This document shows positions 35,862-49,500 of a stretch of DNA of 64,000 nucleotides, piece by piece. This DNA comes from Corylus avellana. Its lineage: Eukaryota; Streptophyta; Magnoliopsida; Fagales; Betulaceae. The position numbers and the translations under genes were made by a program. Each line of letters begins with the position of its first letter. Positions within the stretch are counted from its first letter, which is position 1. Location of the stretch: positions 36,655,235-36,719,234 of the forward strand of contig NC_081544.1 of NCBI RefSeq assembly GCF_901000735.1. Reading direction: 5' to 3'. A model generated the notes under the pieces. It made no database searches. It was given only the letters and a program-made list of their open reading frames with translations, and was not told where the DNA came from.

Positions 35862-38800
35862 CAGTTTACTCCAATTTTGTTGTTCTTTACATTTCTTTTG
35901 TCCCATTGACAGATAATTTGTAGTTTTATTGTGTTGCAATCTTTAATGTCTGATTTATTGGATGATGTGCTTTCTCAACATATTGGATGATCCGGTCAAA
36001 TCTTTTTCACCTTTCACTTTCCTTGAAACATTTGGACTAACCGGCTTCTCTCATTGAGGATCGTTGTCCGAAACATTTAGAGGTATTGTAAAATGTATTA
36101 GAAGCTAACAAAATTGACAATGGTGAAATTAGTGAGGAAAATGCTGAGGATGGATAGTTAACTAACAGATAAAGCCTTTACACTGTTTCATATTATAGTG
36201 TGTATGTTGGAGGATATTCTCAGAATGGAGAGATTAATTCCATTTACGCCTGGCCCTGGCCTCATAAATTTAGATGTCTTGCATCAAGCAAGCCTGATTT
36301 TCTGTGAAAAAAAAACATTTATGCTCACATGTGAGCTTATTGTTGGCAAGAAAAAGAATACACATTGGCTACTTCGAGCTTATTCGTTGCTACTCGGAGG
36401 ATGTACAACAACCTTCTAAGTGTCTGTTCTGTTGTCTCAATCGAAGGCAAAGTTGAAAATTCCAGAAACTTTGTTACCCCTGAAGGACTTGGAAAAGGCG
36501 CAGTCCGGCAAGAGTGAAAAACGGTTTAAACCTCTTGCTTGCAAGCAGGGCAAGGATGACGTCCAACGTGTCAAGGAAGAGCCTTACAGTGTCGGCAAGA
36601 AAATGAAACTCTTAACTCTTTCTCTAAGTGAAAGATAAAAGGACAATAAGATTCGTTGTAAGAATTGAAACACGAGGATTTCAACACAGATTTTCTTGTT
36701 GGGTCCACAACATGCTATATATATTGAAAGGCTCTCTAGACTTCAAAAATACGGGTTGGCCATACCACATGAGCATAATGTGATTGAGGTTTTATTGTAA
36801 GTGGAAGAAAAAAAGAAAGAAAAAGTGATAGGGGTCCAATTATTCAATTCCAAGCCGCGTGTTGACAAAGCGAGTAAATGAAACAAAAAGATAATTGCAT
36901 TTTTGGGTAGTTTTTGTTTGGCCCCTCGCTAAGGTCAAAATGAGTAGATAGGCTTCATGTTCAATTGTCGATTTGTGAGCAGTGACGACCACCCACATGC
37001 CTCATGGCCGCACTTTACGGTCATCAACGTCGGTCCATTCCCTTCTAGAAAAAAAACAGTTGGATTAAGTCGAGTCGGCCTTTACGGCTTTACCCTCAAA
37101 TTCTGTCATTGTATTTGGCTCTCCATAACGAGTCGTGTTATGCGGCTGCCTCTATGATATCTATTAAAAAAATATAATAAATTTTTTTTTATAAATTAAT
37201 ATTTAATTTTTAATGTTTCATAATCCAAAACTAAAATTTAATGGTGGAAAGTTAATCCTTTAGGGATTGTATCACCTAAAAGGGATTCGATCATCTTAAA
37301 TTTGGTGCTAATGCCTTAAATTTGGTGTTAATATTTCAAATTTAGTGCTAATACTTCAAATTTGAATTTTCCTTTAATATCTCTATTTTTCATTTTTTTT
37401 TAAAAAAAAAAAAAAAAACAAGCAAAATATCTGACGTTATTTAAAAAATAAAAAATAAAAAATTTGGCCACGTCAACTTTGGCAGACGCTAGGATGACCC
37501 CAGGCTGCCGAAAATCTCTACTCCTCCATAATAATAATAATAATATATTTCTAAATTTTTACAAGGACTGTTGAAAGAAAGATGATGGCGCTAATGTAAT
37601 ATACATAATAAATCCCCTTCATTACTCTTTTTTTTAATTTAGCCTTTCCCGCGACCAATCGCTGCCTACCCCCAAATCTCGTCTAGAAATTGCGTCCCCA
37701 ATATATATATATATATAAGAGTTACAATGCGTTGTCGGTCATTTTAATGCCTAAACAGTTGCATTATTACTAAGCATGATCAGTTGGACTCAATAAAAAG
37801 TTACTCCAGCCAATCAAAATTGTGGATATGAAAATAGGAAAGAGGAAAAGATTCATATGCCTTGCTTGGTTGGTCAAGGATTATATTATTAAAGTAATGA
37901 TTAAATGATTAAATTTACATCTTTCTATCAGTTTAAGCTTTTGAGACAAGTGATGATTTAAAGGTCTTGGGATCGAACCTTAACTTCGTTAATTCACTCT
38001 CATATTTCACATAATTACGTGCGTAAGAAAAAAAAAATTTATCGCTAAAGGCTATTTAAACAGTTATATTGGAGCCAAAGGGGAAATACATTCCACTACT
38101 TACCAATAAAGTATATAATAAAATCAACACAAAGATTTAGTAACAGTGAAAACTAATGAAAAATTCTTCAAAAAAAAAAAAATCACTCCAGCCAACTCCA
38201 AAGAAATTTTACTACAAAAGCTTTAAATGTTACAACTAGTCCATACTTAAACCTTTGTAATCCCAACAAACAACTCACTTGCCAGTTGCCACTTGCCACC
38301 CACCATAGTGACTTGCTAAATTGAAGTTTTGAATTGCTGTGAATTCTTCATTCCTTTAACCGAGCTTTGTTTACTTTAGTTAGAGCGAAAGCACCGAATG
38401 TGACCTCGATTTTCTTCCTTGATTTTTTTTTTTTGGTTAATGTTGGCAACTTAATTCGTCGACTCATCTACTTGGTTGGTGCGAACATAAGATAATAGAG
38501 TACGGGTGAAATGGATAACGTATAGGAAATGTTGAACGAATCAAGCTTTAATTTGGAGAGACAGTGGAAAGAGGAAAAGTTTGACTTTTGCTGACAATGA
38601 GATATTTTTTACAACGACCAACACCAAGTTGTCCTTGAGACTCAAAAGTGTTAATCAATACAATAACTTTACTACAAGAATCAAGTGATGAAGGGTGATA
38701 TCCTACTAAAGGATAGGATACGCTTTGTATACACATGCAACAAAAAATCAGGCAAACGTTAAAGGAAAAAAAAAAAAAAAATCTCTATACGGAATATATA

Positions 38801-38983
38801 ATGTCCCGCCATGGACCGATCGACCTTTTGTTGCCTATTACCCTCGCCTTCGTTGGGGTAGCGTGGCCTAATCAAGTGCTCATCATCTCCTGTAAGTTTT
38901 TCTTGTACAATAATTAAACCCCTTCAAGCCTATACTCAAAAAAAGGATATCCATGTATCCACCATCTTCATTCTTTTTATCTT
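35862..38983. other. Intergenic region between TVP38-like gene and RBOH
   Basis: The TVP38-like 3' flank, then AT-rich DNA. Short open stretches at 36198-36638 have no recognisable domain. A set of near-repeats of TTAAATTTGGTGCTAATA lies at about 37290-37360, a (TA)n run near 37700, and the dispersed repeat at 37930-38030. No gene recognised. Confidence 0.4.
37930..38030 (+). repeat. Dispersed repeat copy, possible SINE or MITE
   Basis: Plus-strand relative of the repeat at 32818-32925: TTAAGCTTTTGAGACAAGTG followed by GGGATCGAACC. It is more diverged in the second half. Confidence 0.35.
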
Positions 38984-41900
38984 TTAAAAGTTCTCTTTGT
39001 GAAACTCAAATTTAGTGGAGGTCCTGTGAGAGAAATCCAAAGCTAGTTGCTTTAGCTCCTTTGTTAGTGCCGGTGCCCCACAGTAGAAGACTCCTGCATA
39101 AATTTGCACCACAAACCAAAACAATTAATTAAAGATGATTATTTTATAAGTTGTCAAGATGCACGTGGTAAGCCAAAATTAAAGGAGGTGGAGGTGGAGG
39201 TGGTAGGTGAACTCACCAACTCGGGTATTCGGGTGGTGGAGTGCAATCTTCTTGTAGACCTGGCGCCAATTGGGTTTGGCGAAGTGGGATTTGACTCGAG
39301 TGCCGGACACCACGTCCACACCATTTTTGGCATGGTGGAGCGACTGAAGCATAGCTATTAGTGCTGATCTGGCGTCTCCTTCTTCGTACACACTGGTGCA
39401 GTAGTTGTGAAGTTCTATCATGGCTTGCTCATCCATCTCCGCAACCTCATTCATTATACCTTTGAACCACTCGAAGGAGCCCTGTTCTCTAGTCACCCAA
39501 TAGTAATAGGCTTTCCTCGTCCTAAATCCTCTGTTGCTCTTGTTCTTGTTGTTGTTGTTGTTGGGAGTTGATGAGTTAGCTATTCCACTCTCTAAAGCAC
39601 CCTCAACCGTCGAATCTTGCTCTTCCTTTTCCTTTATCTTAATGTTGTGAATGATGTCCTTGACGATGCTGATCATAGGAGTGGCCCCGATCCCAAGCCC
39701 CACTAGCAACACCACATCGTATTTCTTGTAGTCTTGTGCTGGAGCTCCATATGGACCGTCTATCAGAATCTTGGGAAAGCTGTTCTCCATATATATATAT
39801 ATTTTTTTAATAAACATTAGTTATATGAATCCCACGGAAATACAATAAAAAAAATAAAAACAAACAAACAAAAACTTTGATTATCTATCCCTAATGAATA
39901 ATGATGACTTACCACTCTGCCTAGAAAAGATTAAAAAATAAAAAACGAAATACTAGTCTAGTCACTAGACAAACAAGTGGAATTAATGATTTAGAGCGCA
40001 TTAGTCCGCCAGTTGAAGTTATTTAGTATAACTTGGTAATCAGCAATCAGGATTGGCGCCATTAATTATATAATACAATCTGATGTGCAGGTCCACAATG
40101 AGCAATGTCGCAATGACATAGTATCCTTTTTTTAAGATTAGATGAATTATTATTTCTTAAAGTAGTATATTCACCTGGGGTTGTTTCCTCCTTGCATGAA
40201 ATCAGCTCTAAGGAGTCCGCTCTTCCCAGCAGATGGAGGCTGACACACCTAATTAACCAAATAAATACAAAGAGAAATTAAGTTGTAAACATTGGTGAAG
40301 CAGTAATCGGGAAGGCAATTTTAGGAAGCCAGTTGCAAACAGTACCAACCTCAGAGAAAACAGTTTTGAGCTGCCGCGTCCAATCACCAAGCGTGCGAAT
40401 GTGAACACTTAGGAAATCATCTCCCGGTGCTGAAGTAATGGAAAATGGGTGCCTGTTCAAAACCAACAATCGGATGTCTATCACCACACTGCCTTTCAAA
40501 TTTCAACGATATATATATATATATATGGGTCAATATACAGTTACACCTACCATTCGAAGGGAGAAACCGCAGCGCAGTTGACAAACATATACTGCCCACT
40601 CTTGTATCTAAAACCCTGAGGCTTTGACATGTGCAATCCCAGTACATTTCCCGGATAAACAGCAACCTTCAAATTGAATATAAAAAGCTCATCCAATCAG
40701 CCTTATGCCTTAATAATCGAAAGGACTTAAGCTAGTGAGATGAAAAAAGAGACTACAAATTACCTTTAGAATCTTAACTGGCTTGATGCTGGATCTAAAA
40801 GCTCTAATCAACCTTTCACACGCATATAGCAATACAGGCACCGCCAAATACATCCATGTCTGCAGGTAAGGAATGGTAGCTACATGTCAAAACACAAATG
40901 ACAAAAGAGAAAGAAAGGGAAAGAACGGTGAGATCAGGAAGATATGACTAACCGTTTTCTGATACCATTTTTTAGTGAGGTAGAGCTTTATGCCATGGAC
41001 GATGAGAAGAGTGTAGACGACGACAAAAAGGTGGTGGGAATACCAGAAGGCATTGAAACCGGTAATCTTTTTGAGGGACTTGGGTAGGTTGAGCTTGTTT
41101 CGCCTAAACCAAGGGGTGGCTAGCGTGAAAGCTATTGCCATCAAGACTACCATTATTATACCTGTCCACCCCTCCACTCCCTTCACAAACCACCAGTAGT
41201 TAGGAGGCCTTTCTTCTCCGAAGAAAGGTTTCATAGGCTTGTACTCCTCGTCGGTTGCGTGAAGAAGTCGTGGGAAATCACATGTTAAGTGAGATATGGC
41301 GTGTAGTCCTACCCCGATGGCAATTGCGCCTGCAATCACCTGTGTTTCACATTATAGAAAGAAAAGAAAAAAAAGGTAATTAGCCAATTAATTTTAGATT
41401 TCGGTCGGACACCAAATGAAATTTTAATTTGCCATGTAAATTAAAACATTGTCTGTAGTCTGTAGTCCGTAGATGATCATTATATATATAATTACCTTAT
41501 GGAAATTTAGATTGTCATCAAAGGGAACTGCGACCCCTAATCTGGTTTTGTTTCTGAGCCAAGTGATTGTGTTCCGGCAGACAGGTAGTAATATGAGAGC
41601 CATGTTGAATTTAAGGGTCTCTGCCCCTCCTTTTGCAACGCAAACGCAATAGCCCATCACATGGAAAACCGCCTTGTTTCGATACTGCACAAACTTGTAG
41701 GCAAACAGACCCAACACGATCCCAAGCCATAGCATCATTACCCACACCCTTTGCCAATTATCCATTACAAAGTACTTCATCTTCTGATACAATCTTCTTA
41801 GCGGGTTGTTCTCCTGTGTGGGCTTCAGCTTCTGGCTCAGCATTTGACTCAGAATTCGGCTATCACTTATCCTTACAGATTGGTTTGGAGCTTGTAATAG

Positions 41901-43328
41901 CAGTGTTTCCAGGTTGTATATCTGTTCGTTTACCATCAAGCAACAGCACAAGAGACTCAATCCAAGGAAACATATATACGGAATCTCACACCCTTCAAAT
42001 TAGACGAGTTAATTATATATGTAAATTATACCATGATGTATCCGGCATTGTCTGGGTCTAATTCTTCCATAATCAATGCTGCATATTCCTTGGCTTGTTT
42101 CTGAATAGTGGACAGTTTGTTTGTAGAAGCACTGAGGCTGATAATCTGGAACAAGATCATTTCTCATGTCCTTAGTATTAGATTGCTATACGCTTAAATT
42201 GGCAGCAAGTTAATCAATTGAAGGTGGATTCGATCGCTACTATACCTCTGCGACTTCTTCTTCTGCGATTCTTCCATCCGCGTCTCTGTCTACCCTGAAT
42301 GATCACGGATTTATTTTTAGTAAAATGGATTAGCACAAATTTCCTAGTAAAAAAAAGTCGGGAGAATTAGGAAGCAATTATAAGAATTATACATCAAAAT
42401 TAATTGACCAGTCTTAAAAAAGAAGAAGATTTTATATTTACATGTCAAAGAAAGTTTGGAGCCTGGAGTCGAAGCTTTCGTCAGAGATTTGATCCCAGAA
42501 GTCTTTGAGCTGTTGCTTGTTAATTGAATCGCCACTTACGTTGTGCCTCCTTGCGAGTGCTCGGAAAAGCTCACCTGCGAACTCCTTTGACTCCTTGTTC
42601 ATTCCTGTCATGATCAATTACAGTTGTATATATTAACTACATGTAGTGATTTGTGCTTGTTTAATTTTATTGTTTTACAGGGAGACCCGCGGTCAGATTG
42701 TCTTAGAAATTTTGGGAATTGGCGTACCTATGCACTCGCCGAACAATGAAGAGGGAAGGAGTCCGTCGGTAGAAGCCGTGAGGTCGTGGAATCGCTTCTC
42801 GATGGCTGGCCAGCCCGCAGCAGTGCCGCCGGTCTTGGTGGTGATGAACTTGAGGCCCTTCAAGGCATGGGTGGCAGCGGACTTGGTCCGGTCGAAACGT
42901 CTAGCAGCGGACGATCTCATGGAGTGGGAAGCGAAACGTTTGAGCTCCTGCGAGACCTGCCGGATGTGGGCGGAGGTGTTCCGGAGTAATGACGAAGAAG
43001 ACTTCTTCTCGAGCGTCCTCTTGGCCAACAAAGCCAGCTCCGGATCTTCTGTCGCCGTCTGAACGCTGTGAACCGCAACGGAGTCATCGCGGATATCCAG
43101 AGTGATCTCCACGTAGCCATCGTCGACATCGCTGGCGGCGTTAGTGGTGGTTGTTAGGAGGCGGTCGTCAGGTAGATTGAACCTGGCGCTCTTTCTGCTG
43201 TCGTTTTTGAGAAACTGACGAGGTGCTCCGAGAGGGCCGCTAAATGCTCTTCTTCTGTCGTTTCCAAAGCTCTCTGCGTCGTCAGAGTTGTTTTCCCAAT
43301 GACCTCCTCTTCCGTCGCCGGCCCTCAT
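38984..43328 (-). CDS. RBOH: Respiratory burst oxidase homolog (NADPH oxidase)
   Basis: Twelve exons read on the minus strand: 43328-42728, 42604-42442, 42294-42246, 42145-42032, 41921-41496, 41339-40953, 40859-40764, 40666-40551, 40452-40350, 40248-40175, 39779-39217, 39093-38984; 933 aa in frame. RBOHs are plasma-membrane enzymes passing electrons from NADPH through FAD and two haems to apoplastic oxygen, making superoxide. Seen: a basic Ser/Arg-rich N-terminus, EF-hand 1 ([12 protein letters not shown], about 257-268), a degenerate EF-hand 2 (DPDNAGYI, from about 301), six membrane helices with haem-ligand histidines (HAISHLTCD and [19 protein letters not shown]), the FAD motif [14 protein letters not shown] motifs [11 protein letters not shown] and GLGIGATPM, the conserved FYCG cysteine, and the usual C-terminal Phe. 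Most like the RBOHC/RBOHD group, but the exact orthologue is not settled. A TATA-like TATATATAAAG lies at 43553-43562. Confidence 0.95.
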
Positions 43329-43552
43329 TTTCTCTATTATGCGGGATGTCAAACAACTAAATTAATGTCCGTGATCCAAAGGCGCAAAGAATTAATATAT
43401 ATATACAACTAGCGGGTTTCAGAAAAAAGTCAAAGATTTGAATGGATGAGAAGCTTGGAAAAGTAAATCAAGGAACGGAAGTCGGAAGAAGATGATCTGC
43501 GTTTTAGGCAACTCTCCACGTTTCTTAATGATTTTCCCCCAAACAAACCCCC

Positions 43553-43562
43553 TTTATATATA
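43553..43562 (-). promoter_or_regulatory. TATA-like box of the RBOH gene
   Basis: TATATATAAAG on the minus strand, about 225 bases before the RBOH start codon, a plausible position with a leader near 190 bases. Confidence 0.4.
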
Positions 43563-45526
43563 CATTATACACAGTGTCCGAACGTGACAAGGAAGTGAGT
43601 TTGTTCACACTAGAGAACCCCACCCAGGAAAAAATATATAATAATAATAATAATAACGAAGAAAAATATTTGCTGGAAAAAAGGATAACGGTCAAAGGGT
43701 CTTCTCTATTCATTATGGGCGGCGAGCAGACGAAACCTTCACACCGGACAATTTTGACCACACCCTGGGTCGTTTAAAATTCGTCGTCTACAAAGTTAAA
43801 CTAACTAATTGCATTTGCAGTGTTTTCAAGAGGATGTTTGCCCGATTCGGAGAATTTCTTTTTTCTCTTTTATGCAGACCTATAAAAAAAAAAATTAATT
43901 AATTAATTGCATTTGCAGCACCACATTTACATAATTCCATGCAAAATTTCTAAAATTTATGCAGGCCATTTCTTCCTTGATTTATTAAGTGTTTAAATTA
44001 ATTTTTTATGGGAAATACGGATGGATGCATCATAGAGCATTGCGTCTTATTATGTAAAGTCTAAAATTGTTATTATTATTATTATTATTATTTTATTTTA
44101 ACTAATAACCTTTCAAATACACTTTACTTTACTTTACTTTACATTATTTATTCTTCTTGTATATTATTTAAATAATCTCTTGCTATTAGTTCTTCTTCGT
44201 TCTCCTTGTCATCTCTCTCACTCTCTCGCAATGGAATAGGGTGTTGTCCCGCCATGCTCGATCATCGCCACCACTTGGACCACCATGTGAAGCCAAGATA
44301 TTTGTACTTGTCATTTTTCGATCAGCATGCTCACCACCACCTTTTATTCGTCACAAAACGCTCTCTCGACTCGCTAATAGTCCAAATAGCCAGGCAAAGT
44401 CAAAAAAATCTATCATATTATGCTTTTGAAGAGTAATAGTTAAATTTAAGATATGAAGATGATCTAGATCATTCACTTAAAAGACGATTGTGACCGGTCA
44501 TGAATTCTTTTATATATTTTCAAGATATTTATAATTGCTTCTATCTCTATGAAAAATAAAGACGTATATTAGCAGCTAGCTAAGAAAGAAAGAAATCAAA
44601 TAATTGGAGTTTCTGGATATGAACTCTTGCCAATTTTTCAAAAATAAAAAGTCCCGTTTTTTTTTTGATCAGGCAATTGGGGTGATGAATAATTAATGAT
44701 ATCCTCACATTTTTTCTGCATGAAAATATTGTACGGAAAATATCAATTATAATAGATTAAACATGGAAAATCTTCATTTACCTCTTAAATTATAATAATA
44801 ATTATTTTCATTTTTCTTAAATTTTAAAAAATCTTCATGTAGGGACTGATAAATCAAAACCCCGCATTGCAATTTTTTAAATTAGAGGACATTTAAAAAT
44901 TCATAGTAAGATTTTTTGTGTTAATAAATAAATATTTCTAATCAACTAAAAAAAATTAAAAATACTTTTTAAATACTTTTTGCCTTGTAACAAAATGGGG
45001 AAGTAATAAAATTTATGAATTGGTACATAGGCAAAATATATATATATATGTTCTTCAAAAATGATTTATTAATTTTTTCAGGAAAAAAAAATATTACTTT
45101 TTTTAATCTGTAAATTTGTTTGTAAGTTTTTTTAAGATGAAAAAAAAAAAGTAAAAAGAGAAAAGATATGGGCCAAAGAAGTTGAGATTTACTTTGTAGA
45201 GATGGGCCGAAGAAGTTGACATTTTATTTAGGAGGCGGGTTAGCCCCACCCACAAAAAAGGTCCGGAAGATTCAGTTGATGAAAAGTGTCAAGATTGCAA
45301 TGCGGGGTCTGTTCTGGAAAATTAAATACACAAAAAGTGTGAAAACAGTCAAAGGTAAATCAGAAAATGGTCGAGGGACCAAGTCTATGCTATTATATTT
45401 CTTTTTGGAGATGATTATTATTATTATTATTTTAATGGTAGGAAATCCCGCATGCACAATTAAATGATTAATTATTAAAATTTGAGTGTACTAATTAATT
45501 AATTAATTAATGCACATGTAAATTCC
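43563..45526. other. RBOH upstream region, AT-rich intergenic
   Basis: Contains (AAT)n near 43639, (ATT)n near 44068-44092 and ACTTT repeats near 44122-44142. Open stretches at 44206-44436 have no domain. The right end (45517-45526, TGTAAATTCC) is the left target duplication of the Pack-MULE. Confidence 0.4.
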
Positions 45527-46586
45527 GGATCCGGCTTGCATGCTAGAGCCCAAAATGCGGTGGTTTTGGACAATAATGGGGCATCAAACAAAAAACAAAG
45601 GTATTAGGTATTATACGCTTTTCTCTATCCACGTTTTAAAAAAATAATATATAATGCATTAAATATTAAAATAATTAATGATTTTAAAAATTAAAATATT
45701 AAAAAATTAAAATTATTAAAAAAATCAAAAAAGGTGGCCAGTTGGCCAAGGGAGTCTAGCCACCCCATTTTTGGCAAGAGGGTGGTTGGAGCCACCCTAT
45801 GGCCGGTCTGGGGGTGGATGAACCACCCCCATGGCCAGTCTCAACAAGTCAAATTTGCTCTCTAGATTCACTAAGAACGTGTTCAACCTCGAGTCCAAGT
45901 CCACCATTGGAGTCGAGTTCGCCACTCAGACCTTGAATGTCGATGGCAAGGTCATCAAGGCTCAGATTTGGGACACTGCTGACCAAGAAAGGCTTTTGTT
46001 TCAACTTTGTCTTTCCTCGTCTGGGTTTCTCGGATTTTGGCATATTGATTGTTGGGTATGTTGGATTTGTCGAGTTTTGGATACCATTTTGATTGGTTTC
46101 TTTGGCTCATTGACTGTATTGGGTGAATTTTCTTGTTCTTTGCTTAGCAAGGATGGAAAAAACGTGTGCTTGTTGGGTATGTTGGATACCATCTTGGTTG
46201 GTTTCTTTGAAGGTGGCTGAAACTGTGATCAGGCCACATTCAAACCCCAAACCTTTTAGTTTTAGTTTTGGCTTTTTGGTGGTGGCCGAACCACTTTCAA
46301 AGTCCATGAAGTGATTTGTTCACCCCATACTGGTCCTCAAGGGCAGGCTAGAGTCATCCCCTTTGATTTTCTATTTTGTTTTTTTTTTAAAAAAAAAAAA
46401 ATTAATAGTTTTAGTTTTTTAATATTGTTATTTTTTTAAATTATTAATTATTTTAATATTTAATGTATTATATATATTATTATTTTTTAAAAACGCAGAT
46501 CGATGAAAGCATATAATACATTAGTTTTTTTGTTTGATGCCCAAAACGCGGTGCGGTAGTTTTCACTACCACATGCAAACTGGATC
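45527..46586. mobile_element. Pack-MULE carrying a RAB11 GTPase fragment
   Basis: A 1,060-bp element bounded by perfect 10-bp direct repeats TGTAAATTCC (45517-45526 and 46587-46596), in the 9-11 bp range of Mutator-like insertion. Ends are GGATCCGGCTTGCATG on the left and CATGCAAACTGGATC on the right, i.e. inverted. Similarity between the arms continues inward for roughly 200 bases (GCATCAAACAAAAAA, then ATTAAATATTAAAATAATTA on both). Between the arms are GGTGG/CCACC-rich blocks (45733-45835, 46255-46345), a piece of RAB11 coding sequence and what looks like its following intron. No transposase. Confidence 0.85.
45840..45988 (+). pseudogene. Captured RAB11/RABA small GTPase exon fragment
   Basis: Translates as [20 protein letters not shown], then [20 protein letters not shown] and [10 protein letters not shown], matching plant RABA/RAB11 proteins from the end of the P-loop (KSNLLSRFT) through switch I ([11 protein letters not shown]) to switch II. 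The fragment stops at GQER, where plant RAB11 exon 1 normally ends, and the donor GT is replaced by GC. The conserved DTAGQE reads DTADQE here. The start of the P-loop (GDSGVG) and the whole C-terminal two thirds are missing. The open frame runs on to 46220 through intron-like sequence. It is a broken copy inside a transposon, not a working GTPase. Confidence 0.85.
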
Positions 46587-49500
46587 TGTAAATTCCAATC
46601 ACTTTGAACTGTCTCATACCCAAATGTTAGGTCAATCAAGAGATCCAAACCCGATCATATATTTTGACTTTTACGAAAACTGTATTTCTTGTAAGGCTAA
46701 AGTATTTTCTAAGCTATTTTTAGATTAATTAACCACAAGAATGCTATTTTTGTGAATTGTTGCCATTTCCTTGTGGATAAAATTCTTTGAGGTGACTGCT
46801 ATCGAAGTTGTGCGGTGTGGTTGGGAAGAGTGGAGAACTAACCAAGCTGCTTAACTTACAAAGTACCAGATTTTTATTTTTATTTTTTTAAGAAAAAAAA
46901 AAACCTTACAAAGTACCAAAAAAAATCAAAGAATAATAATAATAATAATAATAGCTTTCACGAGGCTACGATTATAGGAAGTTGTTTTAATTGTTTATTT
47001 AAATTGGGGATTTGAATGATGGGAAGCTCAGCTGAAGTTTACCAGCCTCCCTAACACATGAATGGAGCTATCCAAATCAGCTGTTTGTTTACGACAATCC
47101 AATGGGTCACTAAAAAAGTTATAATCAATTTGTAAGGGCGATGGTTGAGGCCACAATGTTTGACTCTTGACTAAAAGAAAATTGCCCCGGTTTTTTGAGG
47201 CAGTGATTTATTATTAGAAGAAATATGAATATGTTTATTACATTAAAAGGGAAAGTAGTTGTATCTCGATCTCTCCGTCTATCTCTCTCTCTCTCTCTAT
47301 CATCATTCATCAACATCTGAGACTTATGGACTACATGGCTAAATTAGTTTATTAGCTTCCACATTTTTCAGTTTGTCATTATTTGTAGCTGTCGTTTTGA
47401 AGTAGGTGAAAAAATAGATTTCCATTTTCCATCTCAAGCAGTATATGTGTATGTGTGGGCGTATGGAGGGACAAGGACTTATGGACCATCTGTGCTGTAG
47501 AGCATTAATTAAAGTAAAGATGGGGCCTGAAAAAGGGTTGGTTGACTAAATTAAAAAATATATATATATATATATATATATGTTTTCAAATTTCCAGCTT
47601 ACAAACTAGGAATTGTAGGAACGCGGATTCACAACCTACCTATTTGAGTATTTCACACCCAAAACGAATTGTCGGACGGAGTCAAATTAATGTAAAAAAA
47701 ATAAAAAAGCAATGCTCTATTTCCATCCTTTATTATTTATTTTGACCAAATCTGTACAAAAAGTCTCGCAACTCAAACACTGAAGAAACTTCCGAGAAGC
47801 TCATAATTAACCCTTTGGAAACTTACTTTTGCAATCTGAACAAGACTTTCTCCACCATTCTTTTTCTTTCTTTCTTTTTCTTCACAACAAACTGCTCTTC
47901 CTTCGTAGAGAGATTTGGAAAGAATAACTATTTTCCGTTGCTTCTTGGGAAGAAGGCAGGAAATGCAAACAATTACAAGAGGCTTCTTAATGGGCTACTT
48001 GTTTGAGCAGGTCTTGGGTTGATTTAATTGATAATTGTGAGAGTACCCTTGATTTGATGAAATTTACCTGTTCGAACATGTCTTGACTCGTCTGAGAAGG
48101 TAAACCCCACAAGAGCCATCTCACAATTACTTATCCAAATTGCAAGCAATATGAGCGTATAATTATATTGGATCTCAATCACACCTATGAAGGCCTTATA
48201 TTTTCACATTCTCTTCCTTTACAACTCTTTTTTATCATTTCTCTCTTCCTCGTAGCTCTTCAAATAATATTAATATATATATTGGCTGATTTTTATACTA
48301 ACTAAACACTGAAAAATGTTTTTCAACCCATTTGTAAGATTGCAAATAAATGATGAAAAATAGCCATTTTTTCAAAATATATTTTCAACTACAAACATTT
48401 TTCGATATATATATATATATTAGGCCCAAACAATTGGGCCTTAAAAATTACAAGACTCCAGCGTTGCTAACGTGAACGATTTGATGTTGGGCTCTTGTGC
48501 CAGTCCATTCTGATCTACCAATGGGCTACTACAAATGTGCATCAGCATTCTAAAGAGTTGTGATAAACAAACCCAAATGTTATGAGTCTTGAGTGAAAAC
48601 CGGTTGACAATCCACATGGGTTGACAATCCAAGGCATTGATAAAAAAGCAGCATGTCTTAACTTATTGGGAAGCCTGAGCGGGAGAGAGAACGAAAGAGA
48701 AAGAATGAAAGAAACAAATCTTGTGATCGGAGCTCCATCCACTGGGAGCGGTGCAGAGTGAGGCTGAAGGAGAGGGGAGGTTTGACTTGTGAGAGAACTG
48801 AAGGAGTCTAGGAGACGTGAGAGGGGAGGCGTGAGAATCTTAGAGAATTGAGGGAGATGGAGGCGTGAGAGAACTGAGGGAGAGGGAAATATTTTGGGTT
48901 ATTAAGTTTAGGTTAAAGCGGGACAGGGCGGGTACTCACAGCCCAAAATTTTCTCTATTCGAAACCCGCCTGCCGGCACGGGTTGGAAGAAATCCAACCC
49001 ATTTCTGCAAAAAAACAACTAAATTTGGGTGGATCGGAGCGGATTGAGCAGGTTTTTGCCCATCCCTAACTCTAACTAACTTCTCCCAACTCTCAATGAA
49101 CATGGTTTTTTTTTTTTTTTTTTTCCTATTCAAAAAATGATGGGAATGGGCGACCAATGTAGATTTCTCTCATTGGGTGTGACCATTGAGGTTCTCATCT
49201 GCTGTGAAATATCCGGTTTGAGCCATAGCTACTCTTTGGGAAGGCAAGTCCATCACCGATTCACCATAGCCCCACCAAAAGTGCAAATTGAATAAAGTCT
49301 CTTCTTAATAGCATCTGGTTCATATAACTATTATCTCAAGCGAGTTCGAACACACAACTTCTAGGAAGAAGGGTGGGGATTTCACACCCAGCTACTTTAC
49401 TAACTCGACTACCACCTCGGTGGTCTCAATAAAAATGGTTTGTGAGTGATAGTGTAACGCCCTAATGTGATATTGTGAAGAGATGTGTAGCTCACCTACG

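Noticed and set aside
36198..36638. Two adjacent plus-strand ORFs (73 and 72 aa) after the TVP38-like gene
   Set aside because: No recognised domain, no plausible splice partner, and base composition like the surrounding intergenic DNA.
32818..38030. tRNA gene suspected from GTTCGAAT/GATCGAACC blocks
   Set aside because: No cloverleaf, A-box or acceptor stem could be assembled; both places are copies of the same dispersed repeat.
39104..39361. Plus-strand ORF in the RBOH region
   Set aside because: It is the antisense shadow of RBOH exon 11 and its neighbouring intron.
44206..44436. His-rich small ORF upstream of RBOH
   Set aside because: His codons come from CAC/CAT-rich low-complexity DNA; nothing supports a gene.
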